64,000 nt of DNA from Microplitis mediator (GCF_029852145.1 NC_079975.1:8804001-8868000), one strand, 5' to 3'. Shown: positions 46,547-59,275, counted from the stretch's first letter. Program-made: numbers and translations. Notes: generated from the sequence alone by a model not told the origin.

Positions 46547-46970
46547 CACTGAAAGAAGTGTGGGTATCGTAACCATCTAAAGTATTGCTAGTGGTAGATA
46601 TGTGTCGTCCAATTGGCAATACTCGATTGCTGCATTAACCGTCTTCAATTTCAAATAAAAGTATTGTTGATTAACCATAATATTTGGTTATGTTCTTGAT
46701 ACTTGGTATTGCTGATTTAACGATTCATATAGATTGCTATTATAGCAATCCAGAATGTAAATATAGCAATATGTATTGTTGATATAGCGATCGTATTGCC
46801 GTAGCGACCATCTCTATAAATAGTTGATTTAACAAAACATTGTATAGGTAAAATAGCAATCTAATCTCTACGCAAATAAAGTATTACTCCACTAATAATA
46901 TACGATTTTTTAAACTTTAGAAGGTTACCCTAACCTAATGGTATCGCTCTTACAGCAATTTCCATCAGTA
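46547..46970. mobile_element. GCAATA-motif element, CACTGAAAGAAG end
   Basis: It starts CACTGAAAGAAGTGTGGGTA after TA and is filled with GCAAT(A/C), TATTGC and related inverted units. The right end near 46970 (TTTCCATCAGTA) is only a weak match to the inverted left terminus, so the boundary is uncertain. Non-coding. Confidence 0.5.
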
Positions 46971-47793
46971 TTATTCTATAAAAAGTACCCTCGTATCATC
47001 CAGAAATTATTACTCAGCTGCGGTAAAGTAAAAAGAAGAGAAATCTATTTCTTTTGTGTGCGTGATAATGTGCAGCCTGTATGTACCTACGTGTCACCGA
47101 CGAATCCAAACATATATGCATGTATATATCAGACTATGTACGTTTTTTATTTTCTAAAGATATAATGTATGAACTGATTTTGATAAATTAACTGTCAAAA
47201 AAATTCACTCTAATTAAGTGAGTGGAAATATGTACGAAAACTTTGAATCACAATCGGTTTTTTTTCTGTTCCAATAATAAATTTTTTAATTAAGTAGTTC
47301 ATATCCGTCTTAATGACATTCATAATATTTACAGTCATCAGTGACACTAAAAGAGAAAGATGAACAATAAGTAGGGAAAACCGGGGAACGACGGTCTGTC
47401 TAAACAAGAATTATTGTTTTCATCTCTTTCAAACACAACTAACACTACTCTACTATACAAATGATAGAAATTCATTGCGAAAAATTCATAGAAATATTGA
47501 TAATAAATGACCAAAAAATGGGAGGTTTTATTTTTTTTTAAGGTTCAGAATTTTAACATTAAAATCATATGAAAAAAACAATAAATTGAAAGTTTTTTTA
47601 AATATTTTATTCCTCTGGACTAAAAAAAAGTACGGGATTCGTCATAAACGATATAAAAAAGAGCTAAAATAAATATATTACTCATGCGTAATTATTTTAG
47701 TTTCAGTTCATTTAAACTTTGTGTTTACTTTATTTTTCAAGTATTTCTTTTTCAGTTACATAAAATAGTAAACAATCTTCATATATAGATATT
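46971..47793. other. AT-rich non-coding stretch
   Basis: The 75- and 65-codon ORFs at 46938 and 47210 show no domain. No gene is supportable. Confidence 0.45.
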
Positions 47794-48164
47794 AGGGGTA
47801 TGCGAATCGTGTTCGAATCGAATCAAATGGAATACAACTATACGATTCGAAATTCGAATCGAATTATTCATAACTTTTCGCATAATTCGAAACTCCGAAT
47901 TTCTCAAACTACTCGATTCGAATCGAAAAAATTCTAATCAGTTTTCAAATATTCGATTAGTATGTAATGGAAAACTTAGTTCTTAAAGTAACCAAAAATA
48001 ATTTTCTCGTAGAATCGTTTCTCAGCTCTATTTACCTCTGACAAAAATTTGAATTATTAGAAAAAATATGACAATTTCCAGTCGTTCGAAAGAAAATTTC
48101 GGAATTATTTGAAAGTTCGAAACGAATAGTTCGATTCATAAGTTCGAACTATTTGCACATCTTT
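47794..48164. mobile_element. TIR element with TTCGAATCGAA motif, AGGGGTATGCGAAT ends
   Basis: AGGGGTATGCGAATCGTGTT at the left is imperfectly mirrored by TTCGAACTATTTGCACATCTTT at the right. ATTCGAATCGAA and TCGAAA units recur inside in both orientations. It resembles AGGGGTGTGCG-type non-autonomous elements I know from other arthropods (recollection). It is about 370 bp and non-coding. Confidence 0.6.
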
Positions 48165-50004
48165 TGTATACATGTATCTAATATTTAGCGACGAACATAT
48201 AGGACTAGATTGGAACAATAACGGCCTAAGTCGCCAAATACTAAAGAATGAAACGTTGTGAGCGATAATGAGAACAGGAGAGATAAAAAAATTAATTTGT
48301 GGTGGTGAAAGGTGTTTTGTCTAAGTATACGATAGCTGTGACTCCTCAGTTAGTTGTGTCTATCACATACCCCACCTAACACGCCGTATTGGAAGTACAT
48401 GTTGAAACTATTATATATTGAACCAGGCATAGGGATGAGTCACTACGAGAGGCGCGAGTTGTACAATGCCATCTCGCGGAGTAGAACCGAACCGCCACAT
48501 ATATGTATTCAATTATTAACGTACAGTAGTAATAATTAAATCCTATTTTAGCAGAAGTTTTTACTTTTTATGTAGGAATAAAATTCCAGGTTAATAAGAA
48601 TCCATTAAAAATTTCTTTTAACAGCAGCGCGGTCATGCCCGTCCATAAAAAATGTACCTTGATTATTAAAGCTTTTGCTCATTAATTATTTAAAATTAAA
48701 CCGACACGTAGCAATAAATGCCAATTTCACGTTATTTTGAGAAGTAAAAAAGATCAAATTAAATTTTAATTATTTATCGCTAGAGATCTGTTAAAAAATA
48801 ACTCTCAACTTTCAAACCTTAGCTATAGTCTCACAGACCACTATTTCAAGTTAAAATCAACAAAAGTTTTTTTAATTTCAGAAAATTAATTTTTACTCAA
48901 TTTTCGCAGATTTTAAAATTCATTATCAAATTATTATTCTGTAAGGCATTAAGTAATTTCGGGACTGGACTAAATCTTTGATGTCGTTCAAAAATTGCAT
49001 CTTCGTCTAATCATCTTATTACTAATGTTAATTTTTTCTTTAAATTACGAATGCTTCTTCTTTCGAGTATCAATATACGAAATCAAAAATATTTCAACTG
49101 CAGAGATAAAATTTTTTTTAAAAAATAATAACTTCCAAGGTCATTTTATTTTGTTGGGATTCATAGGAATGACCGATAAGCTGATTCATCGGCGAATATC
49201 CAGGATGAGGTTTCGAGTAACTCAATCAGCCGTTAGTGAAACACCGGAACTCGTAACGTGATTGAGAACCGGTAGTATCGACGAATCGATAGCAAGAGGA
49301 GTCGGACTAGGGTAGAATGACGTTAACGAAAACTTCATTAACTGAGTCGTACAGATAACGATTACTTCTTTCTTTATTCTGAATCTATAAGCTGCATTGA
49401 GTTTTAGTTCTTTTCCTTCTCGTTATCTGGCTAAACCCATATCTTTTACTCTTTCAGTCTAGACAATAACTGATAGAAATTACTTTCATGAATATAAAAC
49501 GTATAAGTCATTGTTAAATAAAAAAAGAATATAACAATCTGCATACTAACAAGCATATAAAAAAGAATCAAAATATCCCGCTTAAATCGAGGTCTTTTAT
49601 TATTTATCAAAATATCGACAAATTATTTTTACAGTACGATAGGATGCCGAGGCTCTATTTTCGATTAACCTTTCGTCCGTGGCCGTATCCTTTGCCGAAT
49701 ATCGTTAGTCACCCAGTAGTGATTTGCCGCAATGTTAATTTCAGTGCAATGTTGCCACGTCAATTTCAAAATTTCATTAATTTACATCAGATTATTAGTT
49801 TTTTACTTACCTTTTTTTTTTTAATAAACATTCGCTATGAAATTTATTTATTATTTATACGGCCAGGCTCCAGATTGTTTAACTTATTGAATCAGCTAAG
49901 AACGTTTTTCATAAATATGGCAACGTCGCGCATCAAATTTTACTTACGAGATCAGTGGCAGTGTAGAAATCGCCGCAATTTCACGATTTATTCGTATTAA
50001 CATA
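48165..50004. other. AT-rich non-coding stretch
   Basis: It includes the window's longest ORF, 118 codons at 49644-50000 (+), rich in F, I, L, N and R. It has no signal peptide, domain or splice context and is probably chance. The 88-codon ORF at 48995 is similar. Confidence 0.4.
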
Positions 50005-50195
50005 CACTGAAAAAAATAATCGGGAGCAGCTACCGATCGCCAATCAATTTTTGGTAACAGCTACCGATTTTTTCGGTAGCTGATACCGATTATTTCGGTA
50101 GCTATTACCGAAGTAATCGGTAGCGTCTACCGAAAAATAATCGGTAGCGGCTACCGATCACCAATCGGTAGCTGCTCTCGATTTTTTTTTCAGTG
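50005..50195. mobile_element. TIR element with CGGTAGC motif, CACTGAAAAAAATAATCGG end
   Basis: CACTGAAAAAAATAATCGGG is mirrored by CTCGATTTTTTTTTCAGTG, with TA on both sides. The 191-bp interior is a chain of CGGTAGC/GCTACCG and ACCGAT/ATCGGT palindromic units. Non-coding. The same motif fills the element at 52384-52840. Confidence 0.8.
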
Positions 50196-50394
50196 TAAAT
50201 TTAAAAAAAAAATAACGCAACTAAAATTATAGAAACTTTTCATATCGATTAGTAAAACATTAATACACGAATTGCTAAATCGGTTTAGAAAAGTAATGAT
50301 TAATTTTTTTAAAATTGGAATTAAAAACAAAAGGCCTGGGGTTCCCTCATAACGAAACGGATGAAAAGTTAATAGAAAAAGAGTCTAAGTTATT

Positions 50395-50930
50395 AAATCT
50401 CCACTTTAAAACCGGCGGCATTGAAATTGACTTATTTTAACCCCGCCCTGATGGATCCGGATCAAGTTAATTACCGTAATTTTCTGTAATTTACGGTATT
50501 TGGAAGAATTACGGTATTTTACAGTAAAATACGTGTTGTTTGTAACGGTAAAATTCCGTAATTTGCGGTAAAATACGATATTCTACGGTAACCGTGGGTA
50601 TTTTTACTGAAAATTTGCGGTAAAAGAACGGTAGTTTACCCTAATTTTGCGGCAAGCCTGCCGTATTTTACCGTAAAGAGTAGTATTGAACTGTGAAAAC
50701 TGTAAAAATACAAAAACATACGGTACTCACGGTAAGAATACTGCAAATTATGGTAAATTGCCTTAATTTACCGAAGTTCACTGTAAATACCATAAATTAC
50801 CACGTGTTACTGTAAATTGCCGTATTTTACGGTAAATAACGGTAAAATTCGGTAAATTACCGTAATTCGGATTCGCAAGGGCGGTTGGATGTTAAAATAC
50901 ACTCACATCGGTGTAGTGGTGTTATCCAAC
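50395..50930. mobile_element. TTACCGTAA-motif element nested in an older GGTGTTAAAAT relic
   Basis: The inner element (about 50445-50883) has ends GCCCTGATGGATCCGGAT and ATTCGGATTCGCAAGGGC and a core of repeated TTACGGTA/TACCGTAA units. The flanks, TTATTTTAACCCCGCCC on the left and GGATGTTAAAATACAC then GGTGTAGTGGTGTTA on the right, match blocks of the 56935-57644 element. It therefore appears to have inserted into an old copy of that family. Boundaries are approximate to a few bases. Confidence 0.65.
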
Positions 50931-52383
50931 CGGAACAATCGTGATCTATTAGTATTATGTCGACTCATTAATTAGCATTATTCTATTGAATTTAAATGAA
51001 GTATTTAAGGCCAAGAAATCAAATCTGTCAATTATCTCGTATAAAAGTTCGTAAACACGATAATTCTCCACACTCATAATTAATCAACATAACACTTTTT
51101 TTATCAGCTTTGTATTTTTCATCTCAAGAATCTCATGAAACTCACTACTCAAATCCTATTTGTTTATTTGTAATCATTAAAAAACTTGAAACCGATAATT
51201 CACGAAAAATTAAGGTGCCATTTTTATTATTGCTGTTATTATTTTTTTCCATTTTTCCCATCATTAACTACTGGCAGCAGCACTATCGTAAGTAGGATTA
51301 AAAAGGAAACGACATCTAAGACTAAAAAGCGAGATATTTAAAACAAAATTGTAATAAAAAAAAATTAAACTGAAAATAAGGAATGAAAAAATCCAAGTAA
51401 TAATTTAAATATTGAATAAAAATTCATGATAAAAAAAAAGTAAATTAATATTCAAAAATGATAATAAAATAAAAGTAAGGATTAGAAATAAAATGAGCGA
51501 TTGAGATGCGGACTTTTGGATTTCCCAACATTTTTTTTTAGTTTTCATTATAAACCTCCGAATTTATTTAAGCAAGATAATGATAATATTATACCAAAGC
51601 TATATACGTTCCTGTATTCATGTATACTCAGCCTCTATGATAAATCAAGAGTATCAAGACCAACCGATTAAAATTAAATTCTAGAATGCTACCTGCATGA
51701 TATTAATTAGCAAATACTAATTCCAACTATACATGTAATACTCTCGTATTAAATCGTATTAGACGTGTCTGAAATGGTAAATTGACATATTTAAACCTAT
51801 CCTTCAAATAACGAAGTGATCATTTAATAACAGCAAACGATTACGTGTTAGATTTTGTCACTGCAGATAGATTTTATAATATTTCTGTCATATGAGCATA
51901 TCATTCTAATTCTATCCTCGAATTACTGATTATATTCAACATATCTCTCTGCTTTTTGGTCCTCATACCAGCAACTGTTTATTGATTTACGATGCAAATA
52001 CTTGTCCGATTTGACGGATACTATCTTCTATTATACGGATATCATCTTATTGGATTATAGACAAATATTCACTATCTCATCGAAGGCTGGAATGCATCAG
52101 AGACTTGAAATAATCAAATACAGCTTCACTATTAGAGAAGCGCCTTGATAAAGTATGGACTTGAACCTAACGGAAATTAGTTGAAAGCCAAATATATTTA
52201 ATATGATATTGACTATGGAAGCATCAAATTAAAAATAATCAGTTATTATAATTTATCAAATTATTTATGCTGACTTTGATTTGTTAAAATTGGTTTAAAA
52301 ATTTTTAATAGATATTATTCTATTTAAAATGTATCAAGGACATAAAGGAAGATTATTAATCAATATCATTTGCTAGTAATCTA
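50931..52383. other. AT-rich non-coding stretch
   Basis: The 61-codon ORF at 51110 has no recognisable domain. No gene is supportable. Confidence 0.5.
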
Positions 52384-52840
52384 CACGGAAAAAAATAATC
52401 AGTAGCAGCTACCAATTGGCAATCGGTAGCCGCTACCGATTATTCCGGTAACAGTTACCAATTTTTTGGTATCAGTTACGTACACACACTCACACACACA
52501 CGCACTCGCACACACATGCGTACGAAGACGCACATACGCGTACACAGGGAAGCACACACGTGCACCCGAGCTCACACACGCACAGACACACACGCGCCCA
52601 TGCACACGCACACTCGTACATATATCCCGTGTAACATCCCTCAGAAATAGTTTTTTATGTCCACTGAAATTCGTCAGTAGAACCGAAATAATCTGTTGCA
52701 GTTACCGATTATTTTGGTAGCCGTTACCGATTGAAATCGGTACCAGTTGCCGACTGGTAATCAGCACCAGTTACCGATTGGTAAACGGTAGCTGTTACCG
52801 ACAATTAATCGGTAGCTGCTATTGATTATTTTTTTCCATG
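52384..52840. mobile_element. TIR element with CGGTAGC motif, CACGGAAAAAAATAATC end
   Basis: CACGGAAAAAAATAATCAGT is mirrored by ATTGATTATTTTTTTCCATG, with TA on both sides. The interior has GGTAGC/GCTACC and TTACCGATT units like 50005-50195, interrupted by a CA-rich microsatellite at 52483-52620. It is 457 bp. The 84- and 70-codon ORFs here are readings of the microsatellite. Confidence 0.8.
52483..52620. repeat. Imperfect (CA)n microsatellite
   Basis: CACACA repeats are interspersed with CG, TG and CT dinucleotides over about 140 bp, inside the CGGTAGC element. Confidence 0.85.
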
Positions 52841-53849
52841 TATATGGTTAAATTAGTACAGTTTAGCCAAAATTTTGTTCATAACATATGTAAATAGATT
52901 TTTAATTTTAAACAACTACATTATTTCAGAGTCTGCAATTTTAAAACCGGATCTTTTATCTGATAGTGTATCAAAATTTTTTATTTGTAACTTATGAAGC
53001 ACTATAAAATTAATGAAATAAAATATTCGATTTAAAATTTATACTTTAGACAAAATCAGAAGTAAGATTGGAATAAATTTTTAATCAAATTTGCTCCGTC
53101 ACTTGGGGTCGCGGAGTTTTAAACAAAATTAGCCTGCACACGGAATAAATAGTTTTTTTCCAACTGAGTGAACTTGGCATACTGAATTTTAATTCAATCC
53201 ACATCCACTGCGATTCGAAATTTTAATATTAAAATAAATTCATATTTAATAGAATTCATTTTTTATGCGAAATAATTTGGTTAAGTATTAATAATTAAAC
53301 ATATCATTTATCAATTCATAAGATATTCCATTTAAATTCTTGATTACAATTGAATTTTCCAGTTTTATTTTTTAATAAAAGATTATTTTTGTCTTCTATT
53401 TACTTATTGTTGTTATCACTCGAAGCTTTTAAATCTATGACATTGAATAAGTTATTACAAATCACGACCACAGATAAAACAATTACGATATTATAGTCTA
53501 GACAAAAGGTGTAAATTGGAATGTAAATAAAAGTATATTGATTCACTAAATTTTGTAGCATCACTCAATTACATAATTTGAATAATATATAAGAATCGAA
53601 ATAAATGAAATTAACCTTCGAAAGGAATACATTTAATAGGAGTGATAATTTAATCTATTACGCTTTTTGGATGTTGGCAGAATAGACTTCGTCGTTTGCT
53701 GTCACTATTTTTATCGTCTACATAACGTTCGCAAATTATATTGAACGTTTTTTTCAATAAAAGTACTTAAAATGTCGAGATAGAAATTATTTTCCCGAGA
53801 AAAATTTTATGCTGAAAATGGCCTAATAAAATTTTACAACAGTTCATAA
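52841..53849. other. AT-rich non-coding stretch
   Basis: A weak CACGGAATAAATAG end near 53136, followed by AATTCAATCCACATCCACTG, may be a decayed relative of the GGAGTGAA family. No gene is supportable. Confidence 0.4.
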
Positions 53850-54440
53850 AATTTTGTAAAATTATCTCATGGTTTCTAATACAATTTTATGAATTTCATG
53901 AAATTTTATAAAATTTCTTACCAATGATTCTTTGAGATCTTAATAACAAAAATGTAAAATTTTATACATTTTTATGAAATTTTACAAAACTTCAGTTTTG
54001 GGTTTTTAAGAAATTTCATGAAATTACCCTAGCAGACCTGATTTACCGTAAATTTACGGCGTTTTCCCGTAAATCACCGCAAATCTATCGTAGAATTCGG
54101 GCAGACTTACCGTAATTTACGGTAGATTTACGGTAAAGGGTAAATTACGGTGGGTTTACCGTTAACTACGGTGTTCTTACCGTAAATTTACTGCAGAATA
54201 CGCTAAATCTACCGTAAAAGTTCGGGCGGAATGCCGCGTTACCGTCAATTACGGTAAATCGCCTAAAATTATCTCATGGTTTTTAATAAAATTCTATGAT
54301 TTTGTTCTGAATTTTTGAAATTTTATGAAATTTCATTAAACTTTATGAAATTTCACATCAATAACTCCTTGGGATCTTCATACTAATTATAAAAAATTTT
54401 ATAAGTTTGTATGATATTTTATGAAAAATTTGTTTCAGGA
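53850..54440. repeat. Diverged tandem repeat of ~400 bp interrupted by a TTACGGTAAA block
   Basis: AAAATTATCTCATGGTTT occurs near 53859 and 54268. In each case AATTTTATGAAATTT-type self-complementary units follow, then CAATGA(T)TC(T)TTG and GATCTT. Between the units lies a CGGTAAATTTACGG-rich block (54028-54262), resembling the 50445 element. Non-coding. Confidence 0.6.
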
Positions 54441-54669
54441 GATAAGACACAATTCTATAGATTAAATTTATAAATAATTAGTAACAACTTCAATTATCAA
54501 TCAACAAAGCAAATGAAAACCTTTTGTATCATTTAACTTTTTAATTCGTACTGATTTCATTAAGTTGAAATTTTGTGTGTAATTTTAAAAAAATTATTTC
54601 AGATAACCACCAAGTTGAGAGCTCTCAGAGTTGTTTTCATAATAAAAATATCATCGCAACATTCAGACC

Positions 54670-54881
54670 CAATCTTACTATAATTAGACCTTGTAATTTA
54701 GTCATTTAATCCCCGAATTTTCATTACTCGTATTTCACTCCGCAGTATATTTTTTTTTTCTTTCTATAAATAACATCATTAAAATCTCCCTCGGAATAAA
54801 GTTTGCTCCAAAGGGATTAAGTCAATATAATATCCACTCCACATTTAATCCGCGTTTACCTCGCAATTTTTTTTTACAGTG
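54670..54881. mobile_element. Partial GGAGTGAA-family element, right end
   Basis: It ends with CGCAATTTTTTTTTACAGTG followed by TA, preceded by TTTAATCCGCGTTTACC, CACTCC and GGGATTAA blocks like those at 28934-29177. A left terminus was not found. Confidence 0.5.
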
Positions 54882-55483
54882 TAAACACTATTAATTTGAC
54901 AGTTATTCCAACTCACAAATTGGCGTTATCATTTAAATGAATTATCATTATTAATGATTAGAGTTAACCACCATACAAAATCAATTGACTCAACCGAGCT
55001 TTGGACAAGTGATAAACATCAGAGTTTGGTGTGTTCACCGTAGTTTAGCGATGAGTCAATCTTGAATAGCGGAAGTAAAATGGAAGTGTCGAAGAGCGTG
55101 TTCTGCGGAAGGTAGGAAAATGGAGAGATATGTTTAGATTTGTGGAACAAACCACCAAATTTCCCGTTCAATCTCAATATATATCACTTTGTTGACTGTA
55201 ATATCATACAATCATAATCAATAAATAATATTCCAAAATTGACATAGGATCGAAGTACCATTTTTGGCCACTTTAGGTCCAGTTTTGACCACTTAGAAAT
55301 TTTAGATAAAATAATTTTAAAAAAATGCAATGACATAATTAATTTATTTAATGTATTCGTTAATACTTTTGTCACACCATTACAATGGAATTTTTTTTTT
55401 AAATACTTTTTCATTAATTAAAATAAAGTATTAGATATCCAAACATGGAACAGTGGCCACAAATGGCACTTCCGCCCTATTTA
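54882..55483. other. AT-rich non-coding stretch
   Basis: The 76-codon minus ORF at 55184 has no recognisable domain. No gene is supportable. Confidence 0.5.
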
Positions 55484-55686
55484 CACTGTAACAAATCGGG
55501 AGTGCATCCGGAGTGAACACGGATTTTATTTAAATTCGAATTCACTTTCTCACTCGGAGTTTCGGAGTTTAAAAAAAAATCACTCTGCATCAGGAGTGAA
55601 TAGGGATTTTTTTTATGGGTGGAGTAATTTCGGAGTGATGCGGATTTTATTTCAATCCGCATTCACTCCGCAAATTTTTTATACTC
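55484..55686. mobile_element. GGAGTGAA-family TIR element
   Basis: CACTGTAACAAATCGGGAGT at the left and CTCCGCAAATTTTTTATACTC at the right are inverted, with TA on both sides. The interior has CGGAGT, GGAGTGAA, TTCACTC and GGATTTTATTT units. It is 203 bp. The 61-codon minus ORF overlapping it is incidental. Confidence 0.65.
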
Positions 55687-56185
55687 TAGCAAAAATTAAT
55701 CGCTAAGGATTTTTTTTTTGTAAATTTGAGTTATCAGTTGAATAAATTAGATAAATTTTAAATTTTCATTTATTGAATTAAAAGATTTATTTGTACAGAG
55801 TATTACAGCACTGATAGTGATACAATTTGTATTACATGCGACACAGTTCATATGGTTTTCAGTTTGTATTCAGCATAGATGATCAGGGAGTGTGATCTTA
55901 TCAGCATAATGTAGTACTATCCACTCCGCTTTTAGCTTCATTGGATACATTCTATAAAACAGATACAATGTATAAATTTTCATGAATATTGAGTTACATT
56001 TTAGTGCTTACGCAATCGATTTCATACTATACTAAAAATAATAGCACGTAAAAAAAAATTCAATTGCAATTGATATACGATAATAATTTTATACTAATGA
56101 TTCGTTATCGTATTATCTGGGTCTAAAAATTTGATCTGTTTACGCGTTTCGGAAAATTCCAGTTTTTGTTCAGTAAATTTCATTG

Positions 56186-56347
56186 CACTGTAAAAAGTTA
56201 TGAGTGAATTTAAAATTAACTTTTAATTCGAATTCACTCCGTCTCTCTGGATTTTCAAGTTTAAAAAGACTCCGTATATTAAATAAATAGAGAGTTTTTA
56301 TCTGCGGAGTGGTTTAAGAGTGAATGTAGATTCTATTTTGATTTGCG
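56186..56347 (+). mobile_element. Truncated GGAGTGAA-family element
   Basis: It starts CACTGTAAAAAGTTATGAGT and continues with AATTCACTCCG and GGAGTGGTTTAAGAGTGAAT. It is cut where the reverse AACTTCCCGCT repeat begins at about 56348. Confidence 0.55.
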
Positions 56348-56505
56348 TTGACCCTGCGGCCCAGCCCCATAACTTCCTGCTGTTTTCGAGCTGCTTGAGT
56401 AAAAAAACAGTATCGCGGCTACATGTTCGAGCCCGAAAATACTCTTTTACGCATTAGTTTTAAGAGCTCGAAAATAGATTTTTTTTCCTTGATCTACAAA
56501 AAATC
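56348..56505 (-). repeat. AACTTCCCGCT repeat family, reverse fragment
   Basis: GTTGACCCTGCGGCCCAGCC is the reverse complement of the family's 3' block. GCTCGAAAACAG-type and CTTGATC blocks follow, as in 37951-38205. Only the 3' half of the family is present. Confidence 0.7.
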
Positions 56506-56582
56506 AGAAATAATTAAAAAAATTAAGTAATTTATAACTTTATAACTCATTATATTTTTCGTTATCGATATCTTTATCAAAT

Positions 56583-56912
56583 TAAGGTAACAGTTTCTAT
56601 GATGCCATTAGTAATCGTGCCTATATTATTATGGTACTCATTACCGTACCATTATGAAATGAGCATTACCATAATATTATGGGAACGGTTACTATGGCGT
56701 AAAGGGTTTATTTCCATACACACCTAGTCACCATTACAAAGAGGGTATAGGATCTATTCCTATGGGACTAAAAGAACTATGGAACTATTTATGAGTATGC
56801 TAATTTTTATCATGATTCAGTCACCATACAATATGGGAACAATTCCTATAATTATAGGAATTTTTTCCATAGTTACGGAAACGTTTTCCAGAAATTTTGG
56901 GCGTTCTCAGTG
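56583..56912. mobile_element. ATTATGG-motif element, GAACGCCCAAAATTTCTGG end
   Basis: The right terminus reads CCAGAAATTTTGGGCGTTCTCAGTG. Its inverse is seen near 4812-4835. Inside are TTATGGTAC, ATTACCATAAT and AACCATTCC-like palindromic units as at 59441-60310. The left terminus is unclear. Confidence 0.5.
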
Positions 56913-56934
56913 ATTATTACCATACACTGTAATA

Positions 56935-57644
56935 AGAGTGGTGTTAAAAATGGACTCATTTTAACTCCGCCCGGTGTTAAAATGAAATTACACCAGTATA
57001 GGAGGCGTAATTCGGCGGTGTTAAAATACCGGTGTAAAAGCGGGGTAAACTGCGTTCGCTTGAAGTATTAATTTTGAAAAGCTTATAAAACACAACAAAT
57101 GTCAGTTTTTATGAAAATTAATAAAAAAAAATCATTTATTAACAAGTATAAAACAAGAAAACAAAGTATTAAATTGACTGAACTATTAGATACAGTAATA
57201 TATATTACTATATTATTGTTAAATACCAATTGTATATGATATTATTCGTAAAAAGTCGACGTATAGAAATTAGAAAAAAAATTCTATTAAATATAAAAAA
57301 ATAAAAAAATTTCATGAATATTGTCAGGAGGGAATTTCAACTTTGTTATATATTTATTTTTGTTATACACAATTTATGTAAAAAGTACACAATTTTACTT
57401 CCACCATTTCAATCACCAATAATTTAATTAATTAATAAAACCGCTATTTGACTGTAGTGATTGAATCAGTAAAAATATTCATAAAGTAAAATATTTTAAC
57501 ACCGGGGAATTTTTTTTTAACACCGGTCTAGAATATTTACACTGGTGGCGGCGTTATTTTCACACCGCTTTCGGTGTTGAAATTTAACACCGCCAATTTT
57601 AACACCTACACCGCTTGGACTTACCCCGGTGATTTTTTACAGTG
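56935..57644. mobile_element. TIR element, CACTGTAATAAGAGTGGTG end
   Basis: CACTGTAATAAGAGTGGTGT is mirrored by ACCCCGGTGATTTTTTACAGTG, with TA on both sides. Outer arms repeat GGTGTTAAAA/TTTTAACACC. The central 350 bp is AT-rich and unique. It is 710 bp with no ORF of note. A relic of the same family surrounds 50445-50883. Confidence 0.8.
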
Positions 57645-57724
57645 TAGTGTTATGGGTTGATATTTCATAAACATACTCTCTTTAATTTGAAATAGTGAAA
57701 ATAGTGACCATTCACGGTTTACTA

Positions 57725-57944
57725 CACAGAGAAATTATTCTCTTTTGAAAAGCTATGGTATCATAGTACAGCCGGACCGTGTTGACCACACGCAGAAACT
57801 GAAATGAACAGGCAAGAAATACTATGGTCGTAGTAAAATAGACAACAGTAATATCTCAAATTACTGTAGCCATCGTAAATTTTACTATGGTCACACTCAA
57901 ATGTCTCCTAGTTATTTACATCTACAATAATTTCTCTCATCACT
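57725..57944. mobile_element. Degraded TIR element, CACAGAGAAATTATT end
   Basis: CACAGAGAAATTATTCTC after TA is roughly mirrored by ACAATAATTTCTCT near 57925-57940. TATGGTA/ACTATGGTC units recur inside. The right boundary is uncertain. Confidence 0.45.
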
Positions 57945-59112
57945 CAGAAGTAATTTTCTCTAGCTCCCGTTGAAGACGTTCATACTGTTTACATTAATAA
58001 TATTACGGAATTTCTGCTGTCAATATTGTATTAGATGAGTCATTGAAGGATATTGCTTAAAGTTTTGAAGTTCAATGTTGATTAAGAACTGTATTTTATG
58101 TTAAATTAATGACAAACGTTGTTTGCTTCCTAAAGTATCCAGCTGTTGAATTGATTCATAATGATGATAGTAAAAACGCTTGCATAGAAAACTTCAAGCA
58201 GGTCATTGATCTAGAATCAGTGAGTTTAAAATTTTTATGCTAACATATAAATTGTGAATAATACTTTATATTGAACATATATTTATATATATATTTAAAT
58301 TTACAAGAAGTTTATAAAATAATAGTCAGTTTAATGGTTTGTTTATTTTGATATTTGTCACTGAATTGCAAGAAACTTTGGAATAACATATATTTAAAAT
58401 TAGAATAATTTCATTTTATTTAATATAGTTATCATTGAATATACTTGGGTTTTTCACCAGGGATTTTTCAATTGAAAAATTTGAATATCAAGAAGTATAA
58501 AAAATTTAACAAGTTTTTATTTGAATTTTGAAAATAAAATATTTGTAGTGATTTGAAAGTTAAATTTTGTTCCATAAAGAAAAGTGAATTTTTATTTTTC
58601 GAAAAAATAAAGTTATATTTATAAAACAATCTTAAAAGAATAAAATTTAATAATGGAAAAATTATTAAGATCTATGTTTTAAAAACTTAATATCCACTCT
58701 ACAGTTTAACAAAGATATGACGTTTCTGGACTCATCTTTGCAATAAAAATTAATTCTGTCACAGTTGTCTTTTCCTGCACCCGGCGGTCTTAAAAGTTAT
58801 AACTGCTTTCGAATGAGGTGAATCGACTCCCACAAACGTAACTTTCTACATGAAACTTCTATTCAGCCTTCAGGCAGGAACTCAAAGTGTTACTTAAAAT
58901 CGCCACGAGAGCTTTTGTCTGTGTGCTCGTGTAGCTTTAACCGTAGCAATACCATAAACTCTTCCACTGTATTACTCTTGACAGTTTCTCTTGTAACTAG
59001 CTCGTTTAATTAAGAAGTAGGTCCAGGAAAATTGAAATATATACTGAAGAAATAAATTAAAAACTATTTTCATATTGTTTTTGTCACGCGTTTATTGATT
59101 ACTTAATTTTTT
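57945..59112. other. Non-coding stretch
   Basis: The segment 58740-58990 is less AT-rich, but no frame with a domain or good splice sites is seen. No gene is supportable. Confidence 0.45.
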
Positions 59113-59275
59113 AACTTCTCGCTAAGAAAATTGAAAATTTTCGAAAAAAAGGAACTTTTTGGTTTCGGCCTGATTTTTGAAAACCGAATTTTGAGCATAT
59201 TTCAAAGTTTTGCGGTCTTAGAAAGCTATTTTGATTAATTCCAAGATGATGTCCGAACCCTTATCAAAAGAAACG
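59113..59275 (+). repeat. AACTTCCCGCT repeat family, 5' fragment
   Basis: AACTTCTCGCTAAGAAAATT starts the copy, followed by the GGTTTCGGCC and AAAACCGAATTT blocks and CTTAGAAAGCTATTTTG. Similarity fades near 59275. The 3' block with GGGTCAACC is missing. Confidence 0.7.

Noticed and set aside
49644..50000. 118-codon ORF, the longest in the window
   Set aside because: Low-complexity hydrophobic/basic composition of AT-rich DNA; no domain, splice context or repeat family.
52466..52720. 84-codon HT-rich ORF
   Set aside because: It is a reading of the imperfect CA microsatellite inside a TIR element.
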